Source of the DNA: Pararhizobium sp.
GTDB taxonomy: Bacteria; Pseudomonadota; Alphaproteobacteria; Rhizobiales; Rhizobiaceae
DNA: 64,000 nucleotides
Reading direction: 5' to 3'
Assembly: GCA_017794825.1 (NCBI GenBank)
Contig: CP051237.1
Span: 1,798,001-1,862,000, forward strand
The position numbers and the translations under genes were made by a program. Numbering within the stretch: position 1 is the first letter of the stretch; each line of letters starts with the position of its first letter. This document shows positions 15,894-24,766 of the stretch, in pieces. Under the pieces are notes generated by a model that was not told the DNA's origin, did not search any database, and saw nothing but the letters and a program-made list of their open reading frames with translations.

Positions 15894-16892
15894 ATGTACG
15901 AGCGTCTGTTGTCGCAATTGGCCCATGTGCAGATCGTATCGCCGAAATTTGAAGAGTCCGTCGCATTCTTCAAGACGGTCGTGGGTCTGGAAGAATCGGG
16001 ACGAGACGGCAATTCCGTCTTTTTGCGAGGCTGGGGAGATCATTTCTACCACTGCCTGGAAATCGTCGAGGGAGATAAACCCGCGCTCGGTCATATCGGC
16101 TGGCGCGCGCAGGGTCCCGACCAGCTTGAAAAGGCCGTCAAACGTATCGAGGCGACCGGACACGGCATCGGCTGGGTCGACGCGACGCCTGGCCGCGGCA
16201 AGGCCTATCACTATCGCGGACCCGGCGGTCACGAGCATTATCTGTTCTGGGACGTGGCCCGCTTCACCGGCGAAGGCGACATGGCGCCGATTTTCCCGAA
16301 CCGGCCGCAACGGTTCAACCCGCGCGGCGTCGCTGCGCGATCGCTCGATCACGTGACCGTCACGACAGCCAATCCGGAGCAGGACGCCAACTGGTATCGC
16401 GAAGCTCTTGGTCATCGCTACATGGAATCGACGATCGCGGATGAAGAGGCCGGCTTCGGCGATTTCGTGGTCTTCGCCATGACGACGGTCTGCGAACGCT
16501 CCCACGATTTCGGGCTCGTCGCCGACTTCTCCGGCGTGCCGGGACGGGTCAACCATGTCGCCTTCTGGGTCGACCAGCGCGAGGAGTTGCGTCGGGCCGC
16601 CGACGTCCTGCTGGACGCGGACGTGCCGATCGAATTCGGTCCCGGTCGCCATGGCATGGGAGAACAGGACTACCTCTATTTCCGCGAGCCCGGCGGCCTG
16701 CGGATCGAACTCAACTCGGGCGGCTATCACAATTACGAGCCGGACTTCGAAACTGTCCGCTGGACTCCTGCGCAGGGGTCGAACGTCTATTATCGCAATC
16801 AGAAGATGCCGCACTCGATGTTCGAATCCTTCCCTCCCGCGGAAAGCGCCCACGCAGAGGACGACATGGCGAAAACGACGCTGTTTGTCTGA
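15894..16892 (+). CDS. Type I (VOC) extradiol ring-cleavage dioxygenase
   Basis: This 332-residue two-domain vicinal oxygen chelate dioxygenase has its metal triad in the C-terminal module: His153 (LDHVTVTT), His221 (NHVAFWV) and Glu272 (LRIELNSGG). The spacing matches homoprotocatechuate/catechol 2,3-dioxygenases. Such enzymes open catechols next to the hydroxyl pair using Fe(II) or Mn(II). GGGAGGACACC precedes the ATG. It is a single-gene unit divergent from tetR and followed by a terminator. The exact catechol is unknown. Confidence 0.85.
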   Translation: MYERLLSQLAHVQIVSPKFEESVAFFKTVVGLEESGRDGNSVFLRGWGDHFYHCLEIVEGDKPALGHIGWRAQGPDQLEKAVKRIEATGHGIGWVDATPGRGKAYHYRGPGGHEHYLFWDVARFTGEGDMAPIFPNRPQRFNPRGVAARSLDHVTVTTANPEQDANWYREALGHRYMESTIADEEAGFGDFVVFAMTTVCERSHDFGLVADFSGVPGRVNHVAFWVDQREELRRAADVLLDADVPIEFGPGRHGMGEQDYLYFREPGGLRIELNSGGYHNYEPDFETVRWTPAQGSNVYYRNQKMPHSMFESFPPAESAHAEDDMAKTTLFV

Positions 16893-16902
16893 GACTTCGC
16901 GC

Positions 16903-16923
16903 GCCGGGCTCGCGCAGCCCGGC
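16903..16923. terminator. Stem-loop terminator between convergent genes
   Basis: GCCGGGCT and AGCCCGGC form a perfect 8-bp stem with a CGCGC loop, between the dioxygenase stop and the stop of the convergent VOC gene. Confidence 0.65.
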
Positions 16924-16930
16924 CGCCGCT

Positions 16931-17416
16931 TCAGTCCTGAAAATCCGACCGGCGAATGATCTCCACGAGAATGTCGGAAGGGTCCAGGAAGAAAAAGGCC
17001 ATGGCCGGGTCCTTCGTTCCCTCCGGGTCGAGGCGCGGATCGTCTTCAATCGCCATCGGCTTGCCGTGGCCCCGCATGACGCCAACGATGCGCACGCCCT
17101 TGTCATGGAGCTGTTCCAACGCGACCTGCGGGTTCTCGACACTGAAGCAAATATGCTTGGTGCCCTGGATATCGAGATCCGTATTGGGGCGAAGCCGTTC
17201 TTCCGGAACCGCCGCCGATCCTTCGATCTGAAACAGTTCGAGCCGGTAGCCGTCGCGTTTCAGGAAAGCGATTTTCGCCTTGATCGGTGGGATCTCGGCG
17301 CGGAAATCCTCCTCGAAACCGAACGTATCCGTCCAGAAGACGATCGACTCTTCAAGGTCGCGAACGTTGAGGCCGGCGTGATGGGGCCTGAGATCTGGGA
17401 AAGGCCTGTCGCTCAA
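16931..17416 (-). CDS. VOC-family protein (glyoxalase/dioxygenase fold)
   Basis: This protein of about 161 residues is a single vicinal oxygen chelate domain: HHAGLNVRDLEESIVFWTDTFGF at the N-terminus, GTKHICFSVENP in the middle and FFFLDPSDILVEIIR at the C-terminus. These supply the usual His/His/Glu positions. Relatives include lactoylglutathione lyases, epimerases and single-domain dioxygenases. The start is uncertain; TTG at 17416, four bases after the FAH stop, is favoured because the frame further upstream lies inside the FAH gene. It is the last gene of the operon from 21814. Confidence 0.75.
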   Translation of the reverse strand: MSDRPFPDLRPHHAGLNVRDLEESIVFWTDTFGFEEDFRAEIPPIKAKIAFLKRDGYRLELFQIEGSAAVPEERLRPNTDLDIQGTKHICFSVENPQVALEQLHDKGVRIVGVMRGHGKPMAIEDDPRLDPEGTKDPAMAFFFLDPSDILVEIIRRSDFQD

Positions 17417-17420
17417 TAGG

Positions 17421-18413
17421 TCACGCCGGCTTGTACTGCACGACGGTCTGGTCGATCGCTCCGAAAATCGACTGACCGTCGCCATCGAACATTTCCATGC
17501 GGACGCGATCGCCGAACTTCATGAAGTCGGTCTTCGCGCCCCCTTCCTCGACATTCTCGATGGAACGGCGTTCGGCGATGCAGGCCGATCCCACTTCCCG
17601 GTAAGCCTTGTTGGAAACCGTGCCCGAGCCAAAGAGGGTGCCCGCGGCGAGTTTCCTCGTATGCGCTGCGTGCTCGATGAGTTCGGGAAAGGAAAAGCTC
17701 ATTTCCGAACCGTTCGGCCTGCCGAACAGCTTTCCGTTCCAGGTCACGTTGAGCGGCAGATGCAGCCTGCCGTCCCGCCAATGTTCGCCGAGCATGTCGG
17801 GCGTCACCGCGACCGGCGAGAAGGCGGTCGAAGGCTTGGCGTTCATCCAGCCGAAACCGACGGTGATCTCTCGCTTGACGAAAGCCCGGCAACTCACATC
17901 GTTGATGAGCAGAACGAGCTTGATGTATTTTTCGGCGTCCTCGGCCTTCGTTCCCATGGGCACTTCGCTCAGGACAACGCCGATCTCGCCCTCGAAATCG
18001 ATCTGGTCTTCCTCCCTCGGAAGCGCGATCTCGCCCTGCGGGCGATAGAAATCGTCTGACATGCCCTGGTACATCAGCGGGAAGGGAGAATTCATCTCGA
18101 TCTCGGGATCGCGTCCGGTTGCGAGCGCCATCAGCCGCAGATGGTTCTTGAAGCAGGAGCCGTCGATCCACTGGAACGACCGCGGCAGGGGCGACAGGGT
18201 CTTGGACTGATCAAAGGCAAAGCATTCCTCCGCATCACCCTCCTGCAGCCGGAACGAGAGGTCGCGCAACGCCAGTTCGTAGCGGTCCCAGTCTTCCATC
18301 ACCGTCAGCAGGTTGGGCGCGATCGCCTTGGCCGAAACCGCCAGGGAAAGGTCGTCCGAGACGACGACAAGTTCGCCGTCCCGTGTTCCGTTGTCGATTG
18401 TTGCAAGCTTCAT
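17421..18413 (-). CDS. Fumarylacetoacetate hydrolase (FAH) family protein
   Basis: This 330-residue FAH-domain protein has the Mg/Ca-binding acidic motif DFEGEIGVVLSE, GFGWMNAKPSTAFSPVAV, and a C-terminal GSGTVSNKAYREVGSACIAERR loop. The family hydrolyses C-C bonds of 1,3-diketo acids, or decarboxylates/hydrates oxo acids, which are late steps of ring-cleavage pathways. GAGGAA lies before the ATG. Its place between the hisD-like and VOC genes suggests it processes the ring-fission product. Confidence 0.85.
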   Translation of the reverse strand: MKLATIDNGTRDGELVVVSDDLSLAVSAKAIAPNLLTVMEDWDRYELALRDLSFRLQEGDAEECFAFDQSKTLSPLPRSFQWIDGSCFKNHLRLMALATGRDPEIEMNSPFPLMYQGMSDDFYRPQGEIALPREEDQIDFEGEIGVVLSEVPMGTKAEDAEKYIKLVLLINDVSCRAFVKREITVGFGWMNAKPSTAFSPVAVTPDMLGEHWRDGRLHLPLNVTWNGKLFGRPNGSEMSFSFPELIEHAAHTRKLAAGTLFGSGTVSNKAYREVGSACIAERRSIENVEEGGAKTDFMKFGDRVRMEMFDGDGQSIFGAIDQTVVQYKPA

Positions 18414-18423
18414 CGGTTATTCC

Positions 18424-19570
18424 TCAAGCAGCGTTCTTGCCACCGTAGCGGCGCACGCGGATATCGGCCTGTTCCTTGTGGCCGGCGAAATTCTCGATGG
18501 CGCAAAGCCGCGAGCAGTATTCGCCCACCATGGCGCTGGCCTCGTCTGTCAGCACTTCCTGATAGGTGCAGGTCTTGAGGAACTTTCCGACCCACAGCCC
18601 CCCGGTATAGCGCGCCGCCTTTTTCGTCGGCAGCGTGTGATTGGTGCCGATGACCTTGTCGCCATAGGCGACATTGGTGCGTGGACCGAGGAACAACGCG
18701 CCGTAATTGCGCATGTTCTCCAGGAACCACCGCGGATTGGCGGTCATGACCTGCACGTGCTCGGAGGCGATCCTGTCGGCCTCGGCCAGCATTTCCTCGT
18801 CCGTATCGCAGAGGATGACCTGCCCGTGGTCTCTCCAGGACATCCGGGCGATATCGGCTGTCGGCAGCGTCTCCAGTTGCCGCGCGATTTCGTCCTCGAT
18901 CGAAGAAGCGATCCGCTGCGACGTCGTCAGCAGGATCGCCGGCGAGGTCGGCCCGTGTTCGGCCTGTCCCAGCAGGTCGACGGCGCAAATTTCTGCGTCG
19001 ACCGTGTCGTCGGCGATGACCAGAGTTTCTGTCGGTCCCGCGAAGAGGTCGATGCCGACCTTGCCGTAAAGCTGACGCTTGGCTTCGGCGACGAAGGGGT
19101 TGCCGGGGCCGACCAGCATGTCGACGGGCGAAATTGTATCTGTTCCGAGCGCCATCGCCGCCACCGCCTGGACACCGCCGAGCAGATAAATCTCGTCGGC
19201 GCCGGCCTTCGCCATCGCGGCGATGGTTGCGGCGGGCGCGACGCCGTTGAGCGGCGGCGTGCAGGCGATCACCCGGTCGACGCCCGCGACCTTGGCGGTC
19301 AACACGCTCATATGGGCCGAAGCGACCATCGGATAGCGCCCGCCGGGAATGTAACAGCCGACGCTGCAGACCGGGATATGCTTGTGTCCAAGCTTGACGC
19401 CCGGCAGAGTTTCAATCTCGATCTCCTCTGAACTTCTCCGAGAGCTCGCGCACCGCCGCGTCGCCGCGCGCAGTCACATCTTCCAGAATGGATTCCACGG
19501 TCTGGCGGACCTTGCGGTCGGCCTCTCCGGTTTCCGCCTCGTCGGCGCCCTTTTTCAGATATTCGATCAC
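18424..19570 (-). pseudogene. Histidinol dehydrogenase family (HpsN-like) gene broken by a deletion and frameshift
   Basis: The start is GTG at 19570 with AGGAG upstream. The first about 47 codons ([13 protein letters not shown] to [10 protein letters not shown]) are a normal HisD-family N-terminus, but the frame ends at 19412. The rest ([16 protein letters not shown], then [19 protein letters not shown] onward to 18424) is intact in the next frame. Compared with the family, about 40-50 residues between the two parts are missing around 19428-19432. The [16 protein letters not shown] pattern resembles sulfopropanediol-type dehydrogenases (HpsN) more than true HisD, so it is probably a catabolic NAD-dependent alcohol dehydrogenase remnant. 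Confidence 0.8.
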
Positions 19571-19605
19571 TTCACTTACTCCTGATGCGCGTGAGCGCTC
19601 TCGTT

Positions 19606-20388
19606 TTATTCCGCCGTCCAGCCGCCGTCGACGACAAGCGGAGCGCCCGTTACCATGGCAGACGCATCGGAGGCCAGAAAGACAACGGCGCCCATCAGGT
19701 CTTCGATTTGCCCTACCCGTCCGAGCTTGATCTTTGACAACACCTCATCGCGAAACGCCGTGTTCTCGAAATACGGTCGCGTCAACTCCGTTTCTATGAA
19801 TGTGGGGCAGAGCGTGTTGACCCGGATGCCCTTTGGCGCGAGTTCCACCGCCATGGCCTTGGTGAAGCCTTCCATCGCGTGTTTCGAGGCGCAGTAGAGC
19901 GTTCTGTTGGCTGCACCGACGAGCCCCATCTGCGAGGATATGTTGATGATGGATCCGGTTCCCGCTTCCGCCGTCAGACGGCGGGCAAAGGCCTGGGCCA
20001 TGAAATAGGCGGCCCTGACATTCAAATTCATGATGACGTCGAAATTCTCTTCCGTCGCCTCGAGAAACGGGCCGGGACGGTTGGTTCCCGCGTTGTTGAC
20101 CAGTATGTCATGGCGCTCGCCTTCGTCTATGAATTGGCGGACGGCGGCTGTATCCGTGACGTCGAGGATTGCCGCGCGGGCGACGCCGCCTTGCGAGCGC
20201 AGGGCTTCGGCCGCGGCTTCGATCTCGCCGGCGCTTCGTGATATCAGCGTTACGGCCGCGCCAGCCTCCGCCAGCGCCGCGGCACAGGCGAACCCGATGC
20301 CCCTGCCAGCGCCCGAGATCAGCGCCTTTCGCCCGTCGAGCCGGAACGTTGGCGTCCTTGGAACCGGTCGCGTCTCTTCCACCTGCAT
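19606..20388 (-). CDS. SDR-family oxidoreductase
   Basis: This SDR of about 260 residues has [18 protein letters not shown] (cofactor), [13 protein letters not shown], an intact YCASK motif, and [18 protein letters not shown]. The last pattern is typical of 2-deoxy-D-gluconate/gluconate 5-dehydrogenase-like SDRs. An alternative TTG start at 20400 would overlap the cupin stop; the ATG at 20388 lies just after GGGAG. It forms an operon with the cupin upstream and the broken hisD-like gene downstream. Confidence 0.8.
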   Translation of the reverse strand: MQVEETRPVPRTPTFRLDGRKALISGAGRGIGFACAAALAEAGAAVTLISRSAGEIEAAAEALRSQGGVARAAILDVTDTAAVRQFIDEGERHDILVNNAGTNRPGPFLEATEENFDVIMNLNVRAAYFMAQAFARRLTAEAGTGSIINISSQMGLVGAANRTLYCASKHAMEGFTKAMAVELAPKGIRVNTLCPTFIETELTRPYFENTAFRDEVLSKIKLGRVGQIEDLMGAVVFLASDASAMVTGAPLVVDGGWTAE

Positions 20389-20396
20389 CTCTCCCG

Positions 20397-20978
20397 TCAA
20401 TCTTGCTGGTCGAACGTCTCTGCAAGATTGGGATCGAATTCACCATCGGTCAATATAAAGGCCATGCGGCAAATCTCGTCCGTTCGGTTTGTCCAGGCAT
20501 GAATGGTGCCGCGCTGGACGACGACGTCTCCCTGTTTGAGATGCACCTCGCTGTCGTCCAGCAGCAGGACGATCTCGCCGGACAACACGATGCCGTAATC
20601 GATCGATTCGGTCCTGTGCATGAGCGGGTGACGGCCAGCCTTGTGGTGCTCGGCGTTTTCTTCGAGCCCCACGGCCGAAAACAGCTTCTTTGCCTGCTCC
20701 TTGTCGAATTGCGGTCCGTCTGGGCCTTCCGGCGGCATGTCGACGATGCGGATCACCGTTCCGTTCTTTGGCGGCGCAGTCCCCTTGTGCAGAATAGTCG
20801 GTTCATCGAATTCCGGAAGGATTGTTGTCGGAGTCGCGCTGGTGTTCCATATCTCGAAGAAGGCGAGCCCCTCCTGCACCGGGCTGGTCGTCACCACGGG
20901 CGGCTCACCATCCGTCAGAACGATCGCCTTGCCGTTCTCGTCATGACCCGTGACGACCCGTCTGACCGGTTTGTTCAT
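20397..20978 (-). CDS. Cupin-domain protein
   Basis: This 193-residue protein has a C-terminal cupin barrel: MHRTESIDYGIVLSGEIVLLLDDSE (motif 1) and GDVVVQRGTIHAW (motif 2). His at residue 118 or 122, Glu125 and the His in GTIHAW are likely metal ligands. Related cupins are found in aromatic catabolic operons as decarboxylases or ring-modifying oxygenases, or as sensors. The ATG overlaps the stop of the denD-like pseudogene (ATGA at 20975-20978). Confidence 0.75.
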   Translation of the reverse strand: MNKPVRRVVTGHDENGKAIVLTDGEPPVVTTSPVQEGLAFFEIWNTSATPTTILPEFDEPTILHKGTAPPKNGTVIRIVDMPPEGPDGPQFDKEQAKKLFSAVGLEENAEHHKAGRHPLMHRTESIDYGIVLSGEIVLLLDDSEVHLKQGDVVVQRGTIHAWTNRTDEICRMAFILTDGEFDPNLAETFDQQD

Positions 20979-21814
20979 GCGACTGCTCCCGTATTCGCCG
21001 TCTTGGTTGATTCCAGATTGAGCGCGCGCGACACCAGATCGCCGGCGGCGCCGTCATGAACGAACCCGGCGGCGTCTGCGATAGCCGTCTCGATCGGCGG
21101 ATAGGCGCCGAACTGCGCTTCCAGCACCGCGTCCGGTGCGTAGTCGACCAGATCGCGCACCGAAGGGCCGAAATGTTCGACCACGCCTTCAACCAGTTCA
21201 TCCATCGTGAGATGCAGCGCCGGCAGATTGAAACAGCGTCGACCGCCAAGCGCTTCGACCGAAACCGCTATGATGAACCCCGGAAGACGCAGCGCATGCG
21301 TCGCTCATGCCGTCATGATAAGGTTACGCCGCGCATAGTCGGCAAGCAGGATCTCCATCATCAGCTTCTGCGCGCCGTAGCTCATGGTGGGAAGCGGCAG
21401 CGTCGCGTCGTCGACCCTGTCCTTCGGCAGCGGCACGCCGAACACGCCGATACTGGACGAAAACACAAGCCGCGCCTGATTGTCCTGCGCCGCGACGGCG
21501 TCGAACAGCGCCGTAGTCGCCTCGACATTCACGGACCAGCCGAGATCGTAGTCGCGCGCCGCGGTGCCGCCAGGCACGGCGGCCAGATGAAAGATCACAT
21601 CGCAGGGCTTTTCCGCAATACGCTGCTGCACCGACGCATCGCGAATGTCGCCCTCCACAATCACGACCCCTTCGGGTTCGCCGGACACAACGGAATCCAC
21701 CGCCACCAATTCGGAAATCTCCGGTTTGTCCGGTGAAAGCCTGCCGCTGGTCGCAAGCCGCTGCACAAGAGCGGATCCGACGAATCCGCCGGCTCCCGTG
21801 ATGACGACCCGCAT
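20975..21814 (-). pseudogene. DenD-like NAD-dependent sugar-acid dehydrogenase, interrupted
   Basis: The N-terminal half (MRVVITGAGGFVGSALVQRL, then VIFHLAAVPGG, SYGAQKLMMEILLADYARR) is an extended SDR close to D-erythronate dehydrogenases. An in-frame TGA at 21305-21307 interrupts it. The same frame resumes with HALRLPGF and then jumps to VSVEALGGRRCFNLPALHLTMDELVEG and a normal DenD C-terminus. About 70 residues expected between these pieces (substrate-binding part) are absent. The C-terminal open part from ATG 21205 could not work alone. It is first in the operon with cupin, SDR, hisD-like, FAH and VOC genes. Confidence 0.8.
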
Positions 21815-21838
21815 GTCCTTCTCCCTGGTCGTTTTGAA

Positions 21839-21856
21839 TTTGGTTGGTTGACCAAA
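21839..21856. promoter_or_regulatory. Copy 8 of the shared 18-bp operator
   Basis: TTTGGTTGGTTGACCAAA. On the minus strand it overlaps the -10 box of a strong promoter candidate: TTGACA (21881-21876), a 17-base spacer and TATTTG (21858-21853), serving the operon 21814 to 16931. Confidence 0.75.
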
Positions 21857-21881
21857 TAGTGAATTGCGACTTGACTGTCAA
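21853..21881 (-). promoter_or_regulatory. Promoter of the denD-cupin-SDR-hisD-FAH-VOC operon
   Basis: A perfect TTGACA -35 and TATTTG -10 with 17-base spacing on the minus strand, overlapped at the -10 by operator copy 8. Confidence 0.6.
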
Positions 21882-21932
21882 ACGCAAACGCACTGCTCGC
21901 GGACGGGTTTCGCAGGTTGCGCGAATGGACCC

Positions 21933-21958
21933 TTGACAATATTGGTCGGTTGACCAAT
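21933..21958 (+). promoter_or_regulatory. Copy 9 of the shared operator, within the hydrolase-operon promoter
   Basis: TTGACA at 21933-21938 is followed immediately by ATTGGTCGGTTGACCAAT (21941-21958), which fills the spacer up to a weak -10 (around 21957-21962). This is the plus-strand promoter of the operon at 22004-24993, back to back with operator copy 8. Confidence 0.7.
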
Positions 21959-22003
21959 TAGTAGCCGCCGACGCGTCACAGGCGTCACAGGGAGGAGTAT
22001 GTC

Positions 22004-23161
22004 ATGTTCGAGCCGTTTCCGGGAAATTACGTCTGGAACCTCTCGACCAACCTTGCCCTTATGTGCGGCGGCAATATTGGCGAGATCGACGAGGCGTGTC
22101 GCCCGATCCGCGAGGCCGCGGCCAACGGCGAAGACGCCGGAACCGCGCAATTCTTCGATTCCTGGCTGCGCGTCGCGCATCAGGTGATAAAGAACGGCGA
22201 GGAGGACGAAAAAAATAATCGTCTGCTCTCCGCCGGCATCAAGTATCAACGCGCTGCAGGGTATCTTCTGGCCGCCGAACGCATGCAGTCGCGGGATTAC
22301 GCGCCCCGCTGGGAGGCGTACCGCACCGGTCTCGAACGTTTCAGGCGCGGAATAGAGCTGCAGGGGGCCGCCTGCGAGTTCGTGTCCATACCCTATGGCG
22401 ACAGTTACATTCCGGCGTTGTTCGTGCCCGCGTCAAAGACAGACGGGTCGCCTTCGCCTGTGCTGGTAAGCTGCAATGGACTCGATTCCATGAAGGAGCA
22501 GATCTATGGCGCCGGCAACCCGGCCGCCTTCGCCGCCCGGGGCGTCGCAACTCTCGTCATAGACCAGCCGGGAACCGGCGAAGCCCTGCGGCACAACAAG
22601 CTTCACGGGGTCTATGATTCCGAACGCTGGGCGAGCGCAGCGGTCGACTATCTGGAAACCCGATCGGACGTCGATCACAAGCGGATCGGCATGTTCGGCC
22701 TCTCGCTCGGCGGACACTTTGCCCCGCGCGCAGCCGCCTTCGAGAGGAGATTTGCGCTATGCGCGGTCATGGGCGCCAACCACAACTGGGGCGAATTGCA
22801 GAAGAAACGGCTGCAGCGCGAGGGCGACCGGCCCGTGCCGCATTACTGGGACCACGTCATGTGGGTGTTCGACAAGCCGTCGCTGGAGGCCTTCATGGAG
22901 TGGGCGCCGAACATGACGCTCAACGGGGTCGTGGAAAAGATCGAGGTCCCCTTCCTCGTCACCCACGGCGGGAACGACCGCCAGATCCCGGTTTCCGACG
23001 CGCATCAAAGTTACGAACAGGCCGTCAACAGTCCGAAACGGGAACTCAAGATTTTCGACCATTCCTACTTCGAAGTCGAGCATTGCGGCGCCGACAATGG
23101 CACCATCATGCGCGACTTCATTGCCGACTGGGTGTCGGAAACATTCAACGAAATGGGTTAA
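22004..23161 (+). CDS. Alpha/beta hydrolase of the 2,6-dihydroxypseudooxynicotine hydrolase type
   Basis: This 385-residue protein has an N-terminal helical cap (about 1-125) and a C-terminal alpha/beta-hydrolase core. The nucleophile is Ser234 in GLSLGG, with Asp325 (HGGNDRQIP) and His353 or His360 as likely triad partners. NGLDSMKEQIY and IDQPGTGEALR are shared with C-C bond hydrolases of the DHPON group, which cleave a diketone-like bond next to an aromatic or ring carbonyl. GGGAGGAG precedes the start. It leads the three-gene plus-strand operon. Confidence 0.8.
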   Translation: MFEPFPGNYVWNLSTNLALMCGGNIGEIDEACRPIREAAANGEDAGTAQFFDSWLRVAHQVIKNGEEDEKNNRLLSAGIKYQRAAGYLLAAERMQSRDYAPRWEAYRTGLERFRRGIELQGAACEFVSIPYGDSYIPALFVPASKTDGSPSPVLVSCNGLDSMKEQIYGAGNPAAFAARGVATLVIDQPGTGEALRHNKLHGVYDSERWASAAVDYLETRSDVDHKRIGMFGLSLGGHFAPRAAAFERRFALCAVMGANHNWGELQKKRLQREGDRPVPHYWDHVMWVFDKPSLEAFMEWAPNMTLNGVVEKIEVPFLVTHGGNDRQIPVSDAHQSYEQAVNSPKRELKIFDHSYFEVEHCGADNGTIMRDFIADWVSETFNEMG

Positions 23162-23182
23162 GGCGGACCCGAGGAGGATCAT

Positions 23183-24766
23183 ATGAGCGCGCAATACGAC
23201 ATCGTCGTCATGGGAGCGGGCCACAACGGCCTGACAGCCGCCTGTTATCTGGCCAAGGCCGGCAAGAAAGTGCTGATTCTGGAACGGCAGGCCTGGCCCG
23301 GCGGCGGCGTCGTAACCCGCGAGATCAACACGCCCGGATACAAACACGACATCCATTCGAGCTGCCACATCATGATCCAGGGCAACCCGATGATCACCCA
23401 GGACGAGATCGGACTGATCGGCAAATACGGGCTCGACTACAATTATTCCGACGTGCCCTATGCGTCGATCTTTCCGGACAACGAAACCCTGATCACCTAC
23501 AAGGATCTCGATCGCGCCTGCGCCGAAATCGCCAAGTTCAGTGAAAAGGACGCCGAGACCTACAGGTCCTTCGCGACGAATTCGATGAAGATGATGCCGA
23601 TGTTCGCATCCGGCCTCTACGCGCCGCCGCTTCCGCTCGGCCCGTTCTTCGCGATGCTCGACAGCTCCGATGAAGGACGCGAGATTCTGGATGCGATGAA
23701 CCGGTCCTCGCTCGACATCATCGACCATCTGTTCGAGGACGACCGGGTCAAGATCCATCTGCTGAAGCTCGTCACGGAAAACCTGCAGCTGCCCGACGAA
23801 CTGGGCACCGGCATGGGGATCTATCTCATGCCGGGCATCATCCACACCTACGGCGTCTCGCAGCCAAGGGGCGGCTCGGGCGGCCTCACCGACGCGCTGG
23901 TTCGCTGCATGGAGGACAATGGCGGCGAAATCCGCCTGAATGCGGAGGTCGAAAAGATTCTTGTCTCCTCGGGCCGCGCTGTCGGCGTGCGCATAACCGA
24001 CGGCGAGGAGATCGTGGCGAAGGACGCCGTCATCGGTTCCTTCCACCCGCACCTGATCGACAAGTTCGTGGACGGCGTCCCCGAACCGGTCGTTAAACGC
24101 GCCAAGCGCGTCAACACCTCGTCAATGAGCCTGTTCGTCAGCCACTACGATCTGAAGGAGCGCACCACCTATTACGCGGGAGAGGAGATCACCCGCGCGA
24201 CGATGCTCGAATATTTCACCTTCAACAAGCTGTCGGAACTGCTCGACGATTTCGACTATCTGCGTCGCAAGCGCATACCCCCGCGTCCGCTCACCGGCGG
24301 CGGCGACGAGACGCACGCCGATCCGAGCCGCGCGCCCGAAGGCGCCGGAATCTTCCATGCGATCACCATGGCGCCGTACGACATCGAAGGGCGCGGCGCG
24401 GCCTGGTGGGACGAGATCAAGGAAGCAGAAGCCGACAAGAACCTCGAATACTACCGGAAGTTCATCTCCAACCTTACCGACGACAACATCATCATGCGCA
24501 CGACGTGGTCGCCCCTCGACATGGAGCGGTCATCACCCAACAGTTTCGTCAACGGCGACATGCACGGCGCCGCTCCCTTCCTCTATCAGTCGATGGGACA
24601 CCGGCCGACGCCTGATCTCGGCCAGTTCACCGTGCCAGACGTCGAAAGCCTCTATCTCGTCGGCCCGTTCATGCATCCGGGCGGCGGAGTCTTCGGCGCC
24701 GGAAGAGCCACGGCCATCCGCATGTTCGACGACATGGACATAGACTTTGAAAAGGTCATCCAATGA
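23183..24766 (+). CDS. CrtI/phytoene-desaturase-like FAD-dependent oxidoreductase
   Basis: This 527-residue flavoprotein has an N-terminal dinucleotide motif (VVMGAGHNGLTAACYLAKAG, then LERQAWPGGGVVTRE) and a C-terminal FAD motif (PFMHPGGGVFGAGRATAIRM) typical of the CrtI/NAD(P)-FAD amine-oxidase-like superfamily. Members desaturate or isomerise hydrophobic substrates. No carotenoid genes are nearby, so a role in dehydrogenating a cyclic or terpenoid-like catabolic intermediate is inferred. GAGGAGG precedes the ATG. Confidence 0.8.
   Translation: MSAQYDIVVMGAGHNGLTAACYLAKAGKKVLILERQAWPGGGVVTREINTPGYKHDIHSSCHIMIQGNPMITQDEIGLIGKYGLDYNYSDVPYASIFPDNETLITYKDLDRACAEIAKFSEKDAETYRSFATNSMKMMPMFASGLYAPPLPLGPFFAMLDSSDEGREILDAMNRSSLDIIDHLFEDDRVKIHLLKLVTENLQLPDELGTGMGIYLMPGIIHTYGVSQPRGGSGGLTDALVRCMEDNGGEIRLNAEVEKILVSSGRAVGVRITDGEEIVAKDAVIGSFHPHLIDKFVDGVPEPVVKRAKRVNTSSMSLFVSHYDLKERTTYYAGEEITRATMLEYFTFNKLSELLDDFDYLRRKRIPPRPLTGGGDETHADPSRAPEGAGIFHAITMAPYDIEGRGAAWWDEIKEAEADKNLEYYRKFISNLTDDNIIMRTTWSPLDMERSSPNSFVNGDMHGAAPFLYQSMGHRPTPDLGQFTVPDVESLYLVGPFMHPGGGVFGAGRATAIRMFDDMDIDFEKVIQ

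Noticed and set aside
19405..19440. Programmed frameshift in the hisD-like gene
   Set aside because: No slippery heptamer, and 40-50 conserved residues are missing, so simple recoding cannot restore the protein.
18424..19570. Histidine biosynthesis gene hisD
   Set aside because: The [16 protein letters not shown] pattern and the catabolic context differ from biosynthetic HisD, and no other his genes are adjacent.
21305..21307. TGA in the denD-like gene as selenocysteine
   Set aside because: The family does not use selenocysteine, no SECIS-like hairpin was seen, and a large deletion follows.
22757..24052. Minus-strand open frame of 431 codons
   Set aside because: Antisense to the well-supported hydrolase and CrtI-like genes; composition is a mirror of their codons.
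23183..24766. Carotenoid desaturase
   Set aside because: The fold matches CrtI, but no phytoene synthase or other crt genes are present and the operon shares the catabolic operator.
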